The notes: generated from the sequence alone by a model not told the origin. A DNA stretch of 64,000 bases from Pontibacter ruber (GCF_023630205.1 NZ_JALPRR010000001.1:620001-684000), one strand, 5' to 3'; numbered from the stretch's first letter, positions 1-9,018 are shown. Translations and numbers: made by a program.

Positions 1-204
1 ATTTACATGATTGGTTGGCTCTAGACGGGCAACCGGTGCTTCGGTATCTTCGGTCGGGTACTTCGGACGGTAATCGCTCAGGTCTTCAACGGCTTTGGTT
101 TTGCCACCTGCCCTGCCACTATCTTTACCCGCTCCTGTAGAAGAGGCACAGGCCGTGATAAATAAAAATACAAGGGAGAAAAGTATACTAAACGCTCTGT
201 TCAT
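1..204 (-). CDS. Putative lipoprotein, N-terminal part (runs off the window)
   Basis: The minus strand is open from an ATG at 204 to the window edge (68 residues seen). The protein starts MNRAFSILFSLVFLFITAC, a lipoprotein signal peptide with a hydrophobic core and a lipobox ending at Cys19, so it should be lipid-anchored in an envelope membrane. A Gly/Ser/Lys-rich linker and an acidic, proline-containing stretch follow. The start overlaps the last 17 bases of deoC, which suggests translational coupling in one operon. The folded domain lies outside the window, so no function is assigned. Confidence 0.6.
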   Translation of the reverse strand, partial: MNRAFSILFSLVFLFITACASSTGAGKDSGRAGGKTKAVEDLSDYRPKYPTEDTEAPVARLEPTNHVN

Positions 205-871
205 GCTTTACGATTTGAATGCTGGCCGAACAGCCTAACCTGTCGGCGCCCGCCTGGATTAATGCCTGTGCATCGGCAAATGTTTTTATGCCGCCTGCGG
301 CTTTTATTTTGATATGGCCGGGTAAGGTACGGCGCATCAGCAGCACATCTTCTACAGACGCACCTCTGCTGGAGAAACCGGTAGAGGTTTTTACATAATC
401 AACACCGGCTGCTGCACACAATTCACAGGCCTTCACGATCTCCTCCTCCGACAGCAGCGCCGTTTCGATGATCACTTTCAGCTCCGCCTCCTTCAGGTGG
501 CAGAACTTGGCCAGATCGCTCAGCTCGTTTTCCACCTCCTCATACCTGCCGGATTTAAATGCCGAGATGTTCATCACAACGTCTATTTCGCTGGCTCCGT
601 CGGCAATGGCCTGGTGGGTTTCCAGGAACTTCACCTTCGGATGCTGGTACCCCAGCGGGAAGCCTACTACGGTTGCCACTTTCACGAGGGCACCAGGCCC
701 CAGTCGTTCTTTGGCCAGTTGCACGTAACATGGGGCCACACAAACAGCCGCAAAGCCGTAGTTACGGGCTTCGTCGCACAGCTGCTCCACCAAGGCGGCA
801 GTTGCTTCCGGGCGCAGTTGGGTATGGTCTATATAAGAAGCTACTTCTTGTCCTGACATGTTTTTAGACAA
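188..871 (-). CDS. deoC: Deoxyribose-phosphate aldolase
   Basis: Class I aldolase that cleaves 2-deoxyribose-5-phosphate to glyceraldehyde-3-phosphate and acetaldehyde in deoxynucleoside catabolism (cytosolic). The 227 residues match the family length. The Schiff-base lysine is in YVKTSTGF (Lys161), with the proton-relay lysine in IKAAGG (Lys190) and Asp97 in EIDVVM. An alternative ATG five codons in (MSGQEV) is equally possible because there is no Shine-Dalgarno to decide. It lies after the secA terminator on the same strand and overlaps the downstream lipoprotein gene. Confidence 0.95.
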   Translation of the reverse strand: MSKNMSGQEVASYIDHTQLRPEATAALVEQLCDEARNYGFAAVCVAPCYVQLAKERLGPGALVKVATVVGFPLGYQHPKVKFLETHQAIADGASEIDVVMNISAFKSGRYEEVENELSDLAKFCHLKEAELKVIIETALLSEEEIVKACELCAAAGVDYVKTSTGFSSRGASVEDVLLMRRTLPGHIKIKAAGGIKTFADAQALIQAGADRLGCSASIQIVKHEQSV

Positions 872-945
872 AAGATGTTAGACATAAGACAAATGACTTT
901 CTTACACCTAACACCTCCGGAAATTGTTTCAACAAATAAGTATAA

Positions 946-980
946 AGCCGCCTCAGGTTTAATGAGGCGGCTGTTTTTTT
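946..980. terminator. Terminator hairpin downstream of secA
   Basis: A perfect 10-bp GC-rich stem (946-955 with 963-972) has a 7-nt loop. It starts a few bases past the secA stop. A run of seven T follows on the plus strand and TTTATACTT follows on the minus strand, so it can terminate secA transcription before deoC. Confidence 0.75.
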
Positions 981-3900
981 ATTCTTCAATGATTACGCAA
1001 CGGTTGTGGAGCAGGTCGTCTTCCACGCTCTTGAACTTCACATCCTTCAGCACACGGCCATCGTTGTACTGCACGCTTACGCGCTCGTTACGGCCGGCTA
1101 CTTTCTGCGAATGAGCGGGCACCAACTTTGGCGCTTCCGGTGCAGGAATAGAAGTATGGCCCTGCTCATCTTCCAGCGAAGAGTGTACTTCGGCTTTCTG
1201 CTCGTGCAACACCGGTGCTTTTGGTCTTGGCTGCGGACGCGGCTCCTGTACCTGCTCTGGTGCCTGTACCGGGATAAAGGCATGGAACAGGAAGTTGATG
1301 GTTTCCTCGTTCACTTTACCGATCATACGCTTAAACAGCTCAAACGATTCGAACTTGTAGATCAACAGCGGGTCTTTCTGCTCGTACACCGCGTTCTGCA
1401 CGCTTTGCTTCAGGTCGTCCATCTGGCGCAGGTGGTCTGTCCAGGCCTGGTCGATGGTGCCCAGCGTGATGATCTTCTCCATGGAGCGGATCAGTTCCAT
1501 GCCATGCGTTTCGTAGGTCTTGGTCAGGTTGGCCACTACAGCCATCTGGCGCTTGCCATCGGTAAACGGCACGGCTACGTTCTCAATCATCGGTCCACGG
1601 TTCTGGTGGATGTCGGCGATGATTGGGAAGGCCTGATCAGCGATCTGCTTGTTCTTGTTCAGGAAGTAACCGAGCGCTTCGTTGTACAGGCGTTCGGCCA
1701 GTGCATTCGCGTTGGTTGATCTGAACTCATCCTCCGTAATTGCAGTGTTGAAACCGAAAATGCGGATGATGTTCAGCGTGAAGTTTTCGTAGTCGTTTAC
1801 GTTCTTATAGTTCAGCACCAGGTCTTCGCTGATATCGTAGATCATATTCCAGATATCCAGCTCCAGACGCTCGCCGTACAGAGCATTTCTGCGACGCGTG
1901 TATACTACTTCGCGCTGTGCGTTCATCACGTCGTCGTACTCCAGCAGGCGCTTACGCTGACCAAAGTTGTTTTCTTCTACTTTCTTCTGTGCACGCTCGA
2001 TAGAGCTGGTGATCATGGAGTGCTGAATCACTTCGCCTTCTTCCAGACCCATACGGTCCATCAGGCGGGCAATTCTGTCAGATCCGAACAGACGCATCAG
2101 GTTGTCTTCCAGCGACACGAAGAACTGCGAAGAACCCGGGTCACCCTGGCGACCAGCACGACCACGCAGCTGGCGGTCAACGCGACGGGATTCGTGGCGC
2201 TCTGTACCGATAATGGCCAGACCACCCGCAGCTTTCGACTCCGGCGTCAGCTTGATGTCGGTACCACGACCAGCCATGTTGGTAGCGATGGTTACCGTGC
2301 CTGGCTTACCGGCTTCGGCTACGATCTCAGCCTCTTTCTGGTGCAGTTTCGCGTTCAGTACTTGGTGGCGGATGTTACGCAGCTTCAGCATGCGGCTCAG
2401 GAGCTCGGAAATTTCTACCGAAGTAGTACCAACCAGCACCGGGCGACCTTTTTCGGTCAACTCCACAATCTCGTCTACTACGGCGTTATACTTCTCGCGA
2501 ACAGTCTTGTATACTTTGTCGTGCTCGTCTTTTCGCTGGATCGGACGGTTGGTAGGAATTACTACCACGTCCAGTTTGTAGATGTCCCAGAACTCGCCTG
2601 CTTCTGTTTCGGCAGTACCCGTCATACCAGCCAGTTTGTGGTACATACGGAAGTAGTTCTGCAGCGTGATGGTGGCGTAGGTCTGCGTAGCATCCTCTAC
2701 CTTCACGTTCTCTTTCGCTTCAATTGCCTGGTGCAAACCGTCTGAATAACGACGACCTTCCATTACACGGCCGGTCTGCTCGTCCACGATCTTCACTTTA
2801 TGATCCGGCGTAACGATGTATTCGGTGTCCTTCTCAAACAAAGTATAAGCTTTAAGCAGCTGGTTGATCGTGTGCACACGCTTCGACTTCTCCTGGAAGT
2901 CCGCGATCAGGTGCTCTTTTGCATGTAGCTGCTCTTCGTTGGAAAGCGACTTGTTATGTTCGATGTTGGCGATCTCGGTTCCGATATCTGGCAGGATGAA
3001 CAGGTTCGGATCTTCGCCCTGGCCTGTGATCAGGTCGATGCCTTTCTCGGTCAGTTCGATCTGGTTGTGCTTCTCGTCGATGGTAAAGTACAGCGGCTCA
3101 TCGGCCTCCGGCATCATGCGGGAGTTATCCTGCAGGTAATAGTTTTCCACCTTCTGCATGATGGCACGGTTACCCGTCTCGCTCAGGAATTTGATCAGCG
3201 GCTTGCTCTTAGGCAAACCACGGTAAGCACGGAACAAGGCCAGTGCACCTTCTTTCTCGTTTCCTTCCTTGATCAAACGCTTGGCCTCTGTCAGGAAGCC
3301 GTTTACGATTTTACGCTGCGCCTCTACCAGCATGGCAATGCGTGGCTTCAGCTGGTAGAATTCGTGCTCATCGCCACGTGGCACCGGACCGGAAATGATC
3401 AGCGGTGTACGGGCATCGTCGATCAACACAGAGTCAACCTCATCGACCATTGCATAGTGATGCTTGCGCTGTACCAGGTCCTGCGGTTCGCGGGCCATGT
3501 TGTCGCGCAGGTAATCGAAGCCAAATTCGTTGTTGGTACCGTAGGTGATATCGGCTCTGTAAGCGTTGCGGCGGGCTTCCGAGTTCGGCTGGTGCTTGTC
3601 GATGCAGTCGATGGTCAGGCCGTGGAACTCGAACAAAGGCGCCATCCACTCAGAGTCACGCTTGGCCAGGTAGTCGTTTACGGTTACTACGTGCACCCCG
3701 CGGCGGGCCAGTGCGTTGAGGAAGGCAGGCAGGGTTGCTACCAGGGTCTTACCCTCACCGGTCGCCATTTCGGAAATTTTACCCATGTGCAGTACGATAC
3801 CACCGATCAGCTGCACATCGTAGTGCATCATGTCCCAGGTGATCTCGTTACCGGCAGCGATCCATTTGTTCGCCCAGGTGGCTTTGTCGCCTTCTATAAC

Positions 3901-4350
3901 TACGTTGGATTTGTAGGAAGCCAGTTTTTTGTCAAGGTCAGTGGCAGTAACCACCATCTGGCCGTTCTCTTTCCAGCGGCGGGCAGTTTCTTTCACAATC
4001 GCAAAACCTACAGGCAGCACTTCCAGCAGCACTACTTCCAGGTCTTTGTTGCGCTGCTTTTCCAGCTCATCAATCTCTGCGAAGAGATTTTCTTTCTGCA
4101 CGATGTTCAGCTCCGGCTCATTGGCAATGCGCTGGTGCAGAGCAGCAATCTTATCGTCTATTGGCTTTAGCCGCTCATCAATCGTGCGCTTTACCTCTTC
4201 TGTTTTCTGGCGAAGCTGGTCATCTGTTAAGCTGGCTAGCCTGGCAAACTCTTCGTTTATTCGGGATACGTAAGGTACAACCTCTTTAATATCTCTGTCG
4301 GACTTGGTTCCGAATAATTTCGCAACGGTTTTACCGAAAAAATCAAACAT
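979..4350 (-). CDS. secA: Preprotein translocase ATPase SecA
   Basis: Motor ATPase that pushes unfolded preproteins through SecYEG. Of 1123 residues, Walker A is ATGEGKT (about 196-202), the DEAD-type Walker B is DEVD (about 303-306), and helicase motif VI lies in [12 protein letters not shown]. The protein is longer than the ~900-residue E. coli form because of charged helical insertions, for example residues about 50-105, as is usual in Bacteroidota. The tail ends in [19 protein letters not shown] and lacks the usual CxCxSGx8C(H/C) zinc motif. It is monocistronic, with a hairpin just past the stop. Confidence 0.98.
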   Translation of the reverse strand: MFDFFGKTVAKLFGTKSDRDIKEVVPYVSRINEEFARLASLTDDQLRQKTEEVKRTIDERLKPIDDKIAALHQRIANEPELNIVQKENLFAEIDELEKQRNKDLEVVLLEVLPVGFAIVKETARRWKENGQMVVTATDLDKKLASYKSNVVIEGDKATWANKWIAAGNEITWDMMHYDVQLIGGIVLHMGKISEMATGEGKTLVATLPAFLNALARRGVHVVTVNDYLAKRDSEWMAPLFEFHGLTIDCIDKHQPNSEARRNAYRADITYGTNNEFGFDYLRDNMAREPQDLVQRKHHYAMVDEVDSVLIDDARTPLIISGPVPRGDEHEFYQLKPRIAMLVEAQRKIVNGFLTEAKRLIKEGNEKEGALALFRAYRGLPKSKPLIKFLSETGNRAIMQKVENYYLQDNSRMMPEADEPLYFTIDEKHNQIELTEKGIDLITGQGEDPNLFILPDIGTEIANIEHNKSLSNEEQLHAKEHLIADFQEKSKRVHTINQLLKAYTLFEKDTEYIVTPDHKVKIVDEQTGRVMEGRRYSDGLHQAIEAKENVKVEDATQTYATITLQNYFRMYHKLAGMTGTAETEAGEFWDIYKLDVVVIPTNRPIQRKDEHDKVYKTVREKYNAVVDEIVELTEKGRPVLVGTTSVEISELLSRMLKLRNIRHQVLNAKLHQKEAEIVAEAGKPGTVTIATNMAGRGTDIKLTPESKAAGGLAIIGTERHESRRVDRQLRGRAGRQGDPGSSQFFVSLEDNLMRLFGSDRIARLMDRMGLEEGEVIQHSMITSSIERAQKKVEENNFGQRKRLLEYDDVMNAQREVVYTRRRNALYGERLELDIWNMIYDISEDLVLNYKNVNDYENFTLNIIRIFGFNTAITEDEFRSTNANALAERLYNEALGYFLNKNKQIADQAFPIIADIHQNRGPMIENVAVPFTDGKRQMAVVANLTKTYETHGMELIRSMEKIITLGTIDQAWTDHLRQMDDLKQSVQNAVYEQKDPLLIYKFESFELFKRMIGKVNEETINFLFHAFIPVQAPEQVQEPRPQPRPKAPVLHEQKAEVHSSLEDEQGHTSIPAPEAPKLVPAHSQKVAGRNERVSVQYNDGRVLKDVKFKSVEDDLLHNRCVIIEE

Positions 4351-4394
4351 CTGTATTGTTGTTCTTAAATGAAATCCTGCGTTTGCAATATCGT

Positions 4395-4425
4395 CAAAAA
4401 TAAGCTGTTTTTCTGATATTTCTAA
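4395..4425 (-). promoter_or_regulatory. Candidate secA promoter
   Basis: On the minus strand, TATTTTTG (4395-4402) matches the Bacteroidota -7 element TAnnTTTG. TTAG (4422-4425) lies 19 bp upstream in place of the -33 TTTG. The site is about 45 bp before the secA ATG. The imperfect -33 lowers confidence. Confidence 0.4.
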
Positions 4426-4622
4426 CGTTCTGTACTAAAACAATACCAGATTAACAGCCGCATAGGTTATCTGCCATATTTACCGGACAAGCATAGCGCT
4501 TCAGCTATACTTTATCCCGGAGTTTAAAAAGCTATGCCATAATAGGTAAGCTGTGGCATTGTGGCAGATGCCCAATAATTTAAAACTACAGAGAGAGGTT
4601 AGAAGTTCAGAGTGTACAGCTA

Positions 4623-5138
4623 CTAGAAGAGCAGCTGGTATTCGATCACATCGTCCCAGCCTTCGGAGGTGCGCAGCCACTGTTGCCGTACGCCTACCTC
4701 CTGAAAACCAGCTTTTTTGAACAGGTTTATACTTGCCATATTGGTAGCAGTGACCGAGCAGTAGACTTGATGCAGTTGCAAAGTGCTTTTGCAGTAGCCA
4801 AGCAATAGCTGCAGCGCCTCCGCAGCATGGCCGTTGCCCCGGTGGTCAGCTGCCACCACAATGCCAATGCCTGCACGGCGGTGCAAGGGATCAAAATCGA
4901 AGAGGTCGATGGCACCAACGGCGGTATGCGTATGGTTGCAGATAACCAGGCGCAACTGCTTGATGGTATAAATATCCTGCGTGGCATTCTCCAGGTACTG
5001 CTCCAGCACAAATTTGGAGTAAGGCATAAGCGTGTTGCCCACCTGCCAAACGGAAATGTCGTTCTCAAGCGAGTACAGAAACTCCAGGTCAGTAGGTTCT
5101 AAAGCGCGGAGGTAGGTATGGTCGGAGCGTAGGAACAC
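4623..5138 (-). CDS. GNAT-family N-acetyltransferase (RimJ/RimL type)
   Basis: A 171-residue acetyltransferase using acetyl-CoA; substrate unknown. Motif A, which binds acetyl-CoA, is in GIGIVVAADHRGNGHAAEAL (about 90-109). It is followed by the typical NMASINLFKKAGFQEVG segment, in which Asn and the hydrophobic helix lie before the C-terminal strand. The family includes SpeG-like spermidine and ribosomal-protein acetyltransferases, and the sequence alone does not separate them. It lies downstream of dapF across a strong terminator, so it probably has its own promoter. The 272 bases between it and secA hold only the secA promoter. Confidence 0.85.
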   Translation of the reverse strand: MFLRSDHTYLRALEPTDLEFLYSLENDISVWQVGNTLMPYSKFVLEQYLENATQDIYTIKQLRLVICNHTHTAVGAIDLFDFDPLHRRAGIGIVVAADHRGNGHAAEALQLLLGYCKSTLQLHQVYCSVTATNMASINLFKKAGFQEVGVRQQWLRTSEGWDDVIEYQLLF

Positions 5139-5177
5139 GTAGTTTATACTTTTATACTTGAATCAATCTACAAAAAG

Positions 5178-5217
5178 AAAAGACTTCCAGCAATTTATAC
5201 TTGCTGGAAGTCTTTTT
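5178..5217. terminator. Bidirectional terminator between dapF and the GNAT gene
   Basis: A 16-bp stem (5178-5193 with 5201-5216) has an A tract on the left and a T tract on the right, so it works in both directions. Part of a TATACTT heptamer forms the loop. A second hairpin (5228-5237 with 5241-5250, one wobble pair) lies between it and the dapF stop. Confidence 0.8.
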
Positions 5218-5265
5218 ATAGTTTGCTGGCGTGAGTTTGCAACTCGCGCCATGGTTTATACTTGG

Positions 5266-6039
5266 TTAAATCGTAACAGATCCTGTAAACACCAGTTTGG
5301 CCGGGCCTACCAGGTAGATATACTTGAACACATCACCGCTTCGCTCGAAAAGCACCTTCAGGTCGCCGCCCGGTGTTTTAACCGCTACCGGACTCTGAGC
5401 GCCTTCCATACTTGTCACCAGTGCAGCGGCTGTTACGCCTGTACCGCAGGATAGGGTTTCGTCTTCCACGCCACGCTCATAGGTGCGCACATAAATTTCG
5501 TTCTCAGACAGGCGCTGTACAAAGTTTACGTTGGTGCCCACAGCGCTGAAGCGGTCATTGTAGCGAATGGCTCGTCCTTCTTCGTACACATCCAGGTCCC
5601 GTACATTGTCTACAAAACGCACATAGTGCGGCGAGCCGGTGTTCAGGTAATAATCTTCACCGATGCGCTCCACGCCCTTCACATCGTTCATTTTAAGTTG
5701 GATGAGGTCGCGCTCTACGCTGGCCTGGTGCTCGCCATCGGCAGCCAAAAAGCAGGCCACATCCTCGATTACGCCTAGTTGGCGAGCAAAGCGTACGGTG
5801 CAGCGTGCGCCGTTACCGCACATGGAGCCCAGGCGGCCATCGGCATTAAAGTATACCATCTCGAAGTCATAATCTGGGTGGTCCTGCAGCAGGATCAGTC
5901 CGTCGGCTCCGATGCCCACATGACGGTCGCAAAGGTGTTTCACCAGTTGCTCGTCATCGGCCGGGAAAGTGAGTTTACGGTTGTCTACCATCACGAAGTC
6001 GTTGCCCGTGCCCTGGTATTTATAAAAGCTAAGTGCCAT
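5266..6039 (-). CDS. dapF: Diaminopimelate epimerase
   Basis: Converts LL- to meso-diaminopimelate for lysine and peptidoglycan synthesis without a cofactor. The two catalytic cysteines are Cys74 in MCGNGARC and Cys198 in SCGTGV. From MALSFYKYQGTGNDF the protein is 257 residues, close to family length. An in-frame ATG 34 codons upstream is rejected because that extension has no family similarity and would overlap the divergent methyltransferase promoter. A 16-bp terminator stem lies downstream. Confidence 0.96.
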   Translation of the reverse strand: MALSFYKYQGTGNDFVMVDNRKLTFPADDEQLVKHLCDRHVGIGADGLILLQDHPDYDFEMVYFNADGRLGSMCGNGARCTVRFARQLGVIEDVACFLAADGEHQASVERDLIQLKMNDVKGVERIGEDYYLNTGSPHYVRFVDNVRDLDVYEEGRAIRYNDRFSAVGTNVNFVQRLSENEIYVRTYERGVEDETLSCGTGVTAAALVTSMEGAQSPVAVKTPGGDLKVLFERSGDVFKYIYLVGPAKLVFTGSVTI

Positions 6040-6098
6040 GCTTGTGTAACAAATAAAACCGCTGATGCGTGCACTTTTTAGGTTCGGCAGATTAGTAG

Positions 6099-6106
6099 TA
6101 CTTTTG
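6099..6106 (+). promoter_or_regulatory. Candidate promoter of the COG1092-type methyltransferase
   Basis: TACTTTTG fits the -7 consensus TAnnTTTG. A T-rich stretch (TTTTTA at 6075-6080) sits where the -33 box is expected but is not a perfect TTTG. It lies 40 bp before the chosen ATG and downstream of the alternative ATG at 6065, supporting the shorter protein. Confidence 0.5.
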
Positions 6107-6145
6107 CCGCCAGATGGCACACAGCCAGAAATAAACGACAAAGAT

Positions 6146-7039
6146 ATGTATTCCTTTCTTACAACAGAAAACTGGGCTGATTACGAGCTGGTAGATTCCG
6201 GAAATTTCGAGAAACTGGAGCGATTCGGGGAGTATTACGTGGCGCGCCCGGAGCCGCAGGCCATCTGGGACAAGCACCTGTCCGAGCAGGAGTGGCAGCG
6301 CCTGGCCAATGCCGTGTTTACCCGCGACAAAGGCAGCCAGGAAAAAGGCCAGTGGAAACTGAAGAAAGGAATGCCCGAGCAGTGGTACATCAACTATAAG
6401 TATAACGACCTGAAGCTGCGTTTCCGCCTGGGCCTGTCTTCGTTCAAGCACGTGGGTTTATTTCCGGAGCAGGACAGCAACTGGAAGTTTATTTACGACA
6501 ACACCCGCAAGCTAAAGGCCAAGCCTCCGAAGGTGCTGAACATGTTTGCCTACACCGGTGCTGCCACCCTGGCTGCCAAAGCTGCCGGTGCCGACGTAAC
6601 ACACCTCGACTCGGTGAAGCAGGTTAACTTCTGGGCCCGCGACAACATGGAAGCCAGCGGCCTCGACAACGTGCGCTGGATCGTGGAAGACGCCATGAAA
6701 TATGCCCGCCGCGAAGTAAAACGTGGCAATACCTACAACGGCATCATCCTGGACCCTCCTGCCTATGGCCGTGGCCCGAACGGCGAGAAGTGGCAACTGG
6801 AAGAAGAGCTGAACGAGCTCATCAAGCTCTGCCACCAGATGCTCGACAAAACCGACTATTTCCTGGTGATCAACCTCTACTCACTCGGCTTCTCCGCCCT
6901 GATCCTGGACAACCTCATGCGCCTGACATTTGGAGAGCAGATCAAAAACGAAGAGCTGGGTGAAATTTACCTGCACGACCGCGGCGAGCGCAAACTGCCG
7001 CTGGGTACGTTTTTCAGGTTTACTTCGGTGGGGAGGTAG
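6146..7039 (+). CDS. Class I SAM-dependent RNA methyltransferase (COG1092-like)
   Basis: A 297-residue protein with a Rossmann methyltransferase fold. Motif I is in MFAYTGAATLAAKAAGADV, the acidic ribose-binding residue is in THLDSVK, and catalytic motif IV is DPPAYGRG. This signature is that of the RlmI/RlmK group of 23S rRNA cytosine-5 or guanine-N7 methyltransferases. The N-terminal PUA domain of RlmI is absent, so the exact target is unknown. An alternative start at 6065 would add 27 residues lying upstream of the likely promoter. It is divergent from dapF. Confidence 0.8.
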   Translation: MYSFLTTENWADYELVDSGNFEKLERFGEYYVARPEPQAIWDKHLSEQEWQRLANAVFTRDKGSQEKGQWKLKKGMPEQWYINYKYNDLKLRFRLGLSSFKHVGLFPEQDSNWKFIYDNTRKLKAKPPKVLNMFAYTGAATLAAKAAGADVTHLDSVKQVNFWARDNMEASGLDNVRWIVEDAMKYARREVKRGNTYNGIILDPPAYGRGPNGEKWQLEEELNELIKLCHQMLDKTDYFLVINLYSLGFSALILDNLMRLTFGEQIKNEELGEIYLHDRGERKLPLGTFFRFTSVGR

Positions 7040-7176
7040 AAATTCATACTTTGAACTAGCACTTAAAATCATAGCGTAGGATTTACGGCTCTATATATAG
7101 TAGTTGTGAAATATTATACCTATACTTCTCACCTGTATTTTCTGTGAAACTTGACAACAACTTAACCATCAACTTT

Positions 7177-7740
7177 ATGATCAAATTTTACTCTTTTTTA
7201 ATTGGGGCATTTCTATTGATTTCAGTAAATGCCAATGCTCAAAAAACATACCCTGCCATACTTGAATTCTTTAATGGGGATGTCAAAAAAGGCTTGATTG
7301 AACTGCCTGCTCCAGACACAAAAAAAATTAAATATCAGGCAACTCCAGATGATAAACAAATCAAGATAGAAGCGGAAGAGGTCAGTGCTATCACACTTAA
7401 AAGTGATAGCTCCGTAATGCGAATTGAAAACCTGGCTATTGAGGGTGCGAGATACAGGCTGCTAATGTCTAAATTTATTGAAGGAAAAGTAAGTCTGTAC
7501 GGTTATGGTCATTTAGGCACGATGTATGGGGTAATAACCTTGTATGTAAAAAGGGCAAGTGAAGAAAAGGCAACGAGTTATAATGGTTTTGGTCTAAAAA
7601 AGAGAATGAGTAAATATTTTGAGGATGACCCTGAGACAGTGAAATATATTCAGGAGACTCCCCTGTTAAAAATAGATCTGGAAGGAGTTATCCATAAATA
7701 CAATGCCAGACAGCATTCTAAGGCTGTATCAGGAATATAA
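7177..7740 (+). CDS. Secreted protein of unknown function in the AT-rich island
   Basis: A 187-residue protein with a signal peptide: MIKFYSFLIGAFLLISVNANAQ gives a hydrophobic core and a likely cut after NANA. The mature part looks beta-rich (GDVKKGLIEL, KIKIEAEEVSAITLKSD), with a Lys/Asp-rich C-terminus ending near HKYNARQ. A start 11 codons upstream (7144) would put polar residues before the signal peptide and is less likely. Base composition is clearly richer in A+T than both flanks. I do not recognise the family. Its last 38 bases overlap the longest form of the next gene. Confidence 0.6.
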   Translation: MIKFYSFLIGAFLLISVNANAQKTYPAILEFFNGDVKKGLIELPAPDTKKIKYQATPDDKQIKIEAEEVSAITLKSDSSVMRIENLAIEGARYRLLMSKFIEGKVSLYGYGHLGTMYGVITLYVKRASEEKATSYNGFGLKKRMSKYFEDDPETVKYIQETPLLKIDLEGVIHKYNARQHSKAVSGI

Positions 7741-8038
7741 CTTACCTTTTAGCCATCCGCTAACCATGATCCTACTCAGCGGAGGACCTTCCTACGGCAT
7801 GATCATTACTATACTGGGAGCCTTAACAGGCTCCGCAGGTATATTCATCTGGCTACATATCCGCGCTGCTAAGACTCTATACTATAGAGAAGGATTTTCA
7901 ACGTCTCCGATAGCACAGAAAGCACTTGTTTATACTTTTTTCCTATTTGCTGCAGCCTTCACCTCTCTGGTGGCCTTCTATCTTTTAATGATTTTGATAG
8001 GTGCGCTTCTTGTCACTTTGGGATTACAGCATATGTAG
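7703..8038 (+). CDS. Small membrane protein of unknown function
   Basis: A protein of up to 111 residues with two or three predicted membrane helices: SYGMIITILGALTGSAGIFIWL (about 30-51) and ALVYTFFLFAAAF continuing to LLMILIGALLVTLGL (about 73-107). A start at 7766 (MILLSGG, 90 residues) keeps the helices and removes the overlap with the preceding gene, so the start is uncertain. The overlap of the longer form would suggest translational coupling to the secreted protein. No family recognised. Confidence 0.5.
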   Translation: MPDSILRLYQEYNLPFSHPLTMILLSGGPSYGMIITILGALTGSAGIFIWLHIRAAKTLYYREGFSTSPIAQKALVYTFFLFAAAFTSLVAFYLLMILIGALLVTLGLQHM

Positions 8039-8139
8039 GGTGCATCTAGCCAGGTATTATAATAATGCAACAGAAATTGCACTGAAAGAGTATTTTTTGC
8101 TATGTAATTTTCACGCGTTTAGTAATACAGGCATAAAGG

Positions 8140-8526
8140 ATGAACAAGATGGCAGGCATGACTTTGATGATCGTAGGAGTTATTTGTTTTATAGTTGGCT
8201 TAGTTTTTTATACTTCTTCTGGTAAGCCAACAGAAAAAGGCAAATTAGCTGAGAACGCTCCTTCCGATACAGTGAAGCAAAACAACTCTGTTGAACGAGC
8301 TCCAAAAACTCCAGCTACACCAATAGAAAGCCCCTCAGTTAGACGACCTTCTGAAGCCAGCAATGAGCTGGAAAGGATAATTAGTATGGCAATTGCCGAT
8401 GGTGTTTTAACTCCCAATGAACGTAATCTAATCAAAGAGTTAGCCGACACAAAGGGACTCAACTATAATGTCATTATCAGAGATGTCGAGAATAGAATTA
8501 CATCAGCTGGTGTAGCAGAAACCTAA
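8140..8526 (+). CDS. Membrane-anchored TerB-like domain protein
   Basis: A 128-residue protein. Residues 6-25 form one membrane helix (MTLMIVGVICFIVGLVFY). Residues 26-72 are a polar, Pro/Ser-rich linker. Residues about 74-121 resemble one TerB-like helical unit: an acidic ADGVLTPNERNLIKELAD segment followed by KGLNYN. TerB-fold domains are known from tellurite-resistance and stress or defence gene sets, often with acidic metal-binding residues. The stop codon abuts the ATG of the nuclease-like gene with no spacer, so the two form a coupled operon. TATTTTTTG at 8091-8099 is a one-base-off -7 element. Role unknown. Confidence 0.6.
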   Translation: MNKMAGMTLMIVGVICFIVGLVFYTSSGKPTEKGKLAENAPSDTVKQNNSVERAPKTPATPIESPSVRRPSEASNELERIISMAIADGVLTPNERNLIKELADTKGLNYNVIIRDVENRITSAGVAET

Positions 8527-8991
8527 ATGATTGATGTCAACAAGAAGAACGGAGATGACTTTGAGAAATTTGTTGTGCAGAAGTTCGATAAGAAATACTT
8601 TAAGATAAAAGAGTGGGCGGGCGATAAGTATGTTAATGGGAGGTATGCCGAAACAACCCAGCATCCAGATTTACTGTTAGAGCATTCCTACAAAACTGAA
8701 ACCTCAGAACTTGCTGTTGAATGTAAATGGAGGAGAGATTTTTATAATGAAGGAATAGTCATTGCAAGCTCTGAACAGCTTGAAAGATACAAGGAGTTTG
8801 AGGAGGATCGTAAAATTCCAGTTTTCATTGCTTTAGGTGTTGGAGGAAGTGCCTCCAATCCTGAGCAATTATATGTTGTTCCCTTAAGAGCTATCAAGTA
8901 CAATTTTATTACTGCTACATATTTGGAGAAGTATCAGAAGCAAATAGACAAAAACTTTTACTTTTATCCTGACTCTCAGAAGCTAATGTAA
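8527..8991 (+). CDS. PD-(D/E)XK nuclease-like protein
   Basis: A 154-residue protein with the residue order of restriction-endonuclease-like nucleases: Glu13 in the first helix (GDDFEKFV), Asp48 in HPDLLL, Glu65-Cys-Lys67 in AVECKWRRDF, and Gln84 in SSEQLERYKEF. The E-D-ExK-Q layout resembles Mrr and Holliday-junction-resolvase type members of the fold. No DNA-binding or other domain is visible, so it is a single-domain nuclease or a relic of one. It follows the TerB-like gene directly and lies in the AT-rich island. Fold assignment by motif only. Confidence 0.6.
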   Translation: MIDVNKKNGDDFEKFVVQKFDKKYFKIKEWAGDKYVNGRYAETTQHPDLLLEHSYKTETSELAVECKWRRDFYNEGIVIASSEQLERYKEFEEDRKIPVFIALGVGGSASNPEQLYVVPLRAIKYNFITATYLEKYQKQIDKNFYFYPDSQKLM

Positions 8992-9018
8992 TATAGATCT
9001 ATCTTTAGACTTTAAGAA

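Noticed and set aside
2956-4170. Open frame of 404 codons on the plus strand opposite secA
   Set aside because: It is antisense to a certain gene, has no family features, and arises from the codon bias of secA.
7620-7800. Possible frameshift joining the secreted protein and the small membrane protein
   Set aside because: Each has its own credible start and complete topology; no homologue knowledge supports a fusion, so it is kept only as an alternative.
8001-8225. Short plus-strand frame between the small membrane protein and the TerB-like gene
   Set aside because: It overlaps both neighbours, has no coding character, and the TerB-like gene covers its second half in another frame.
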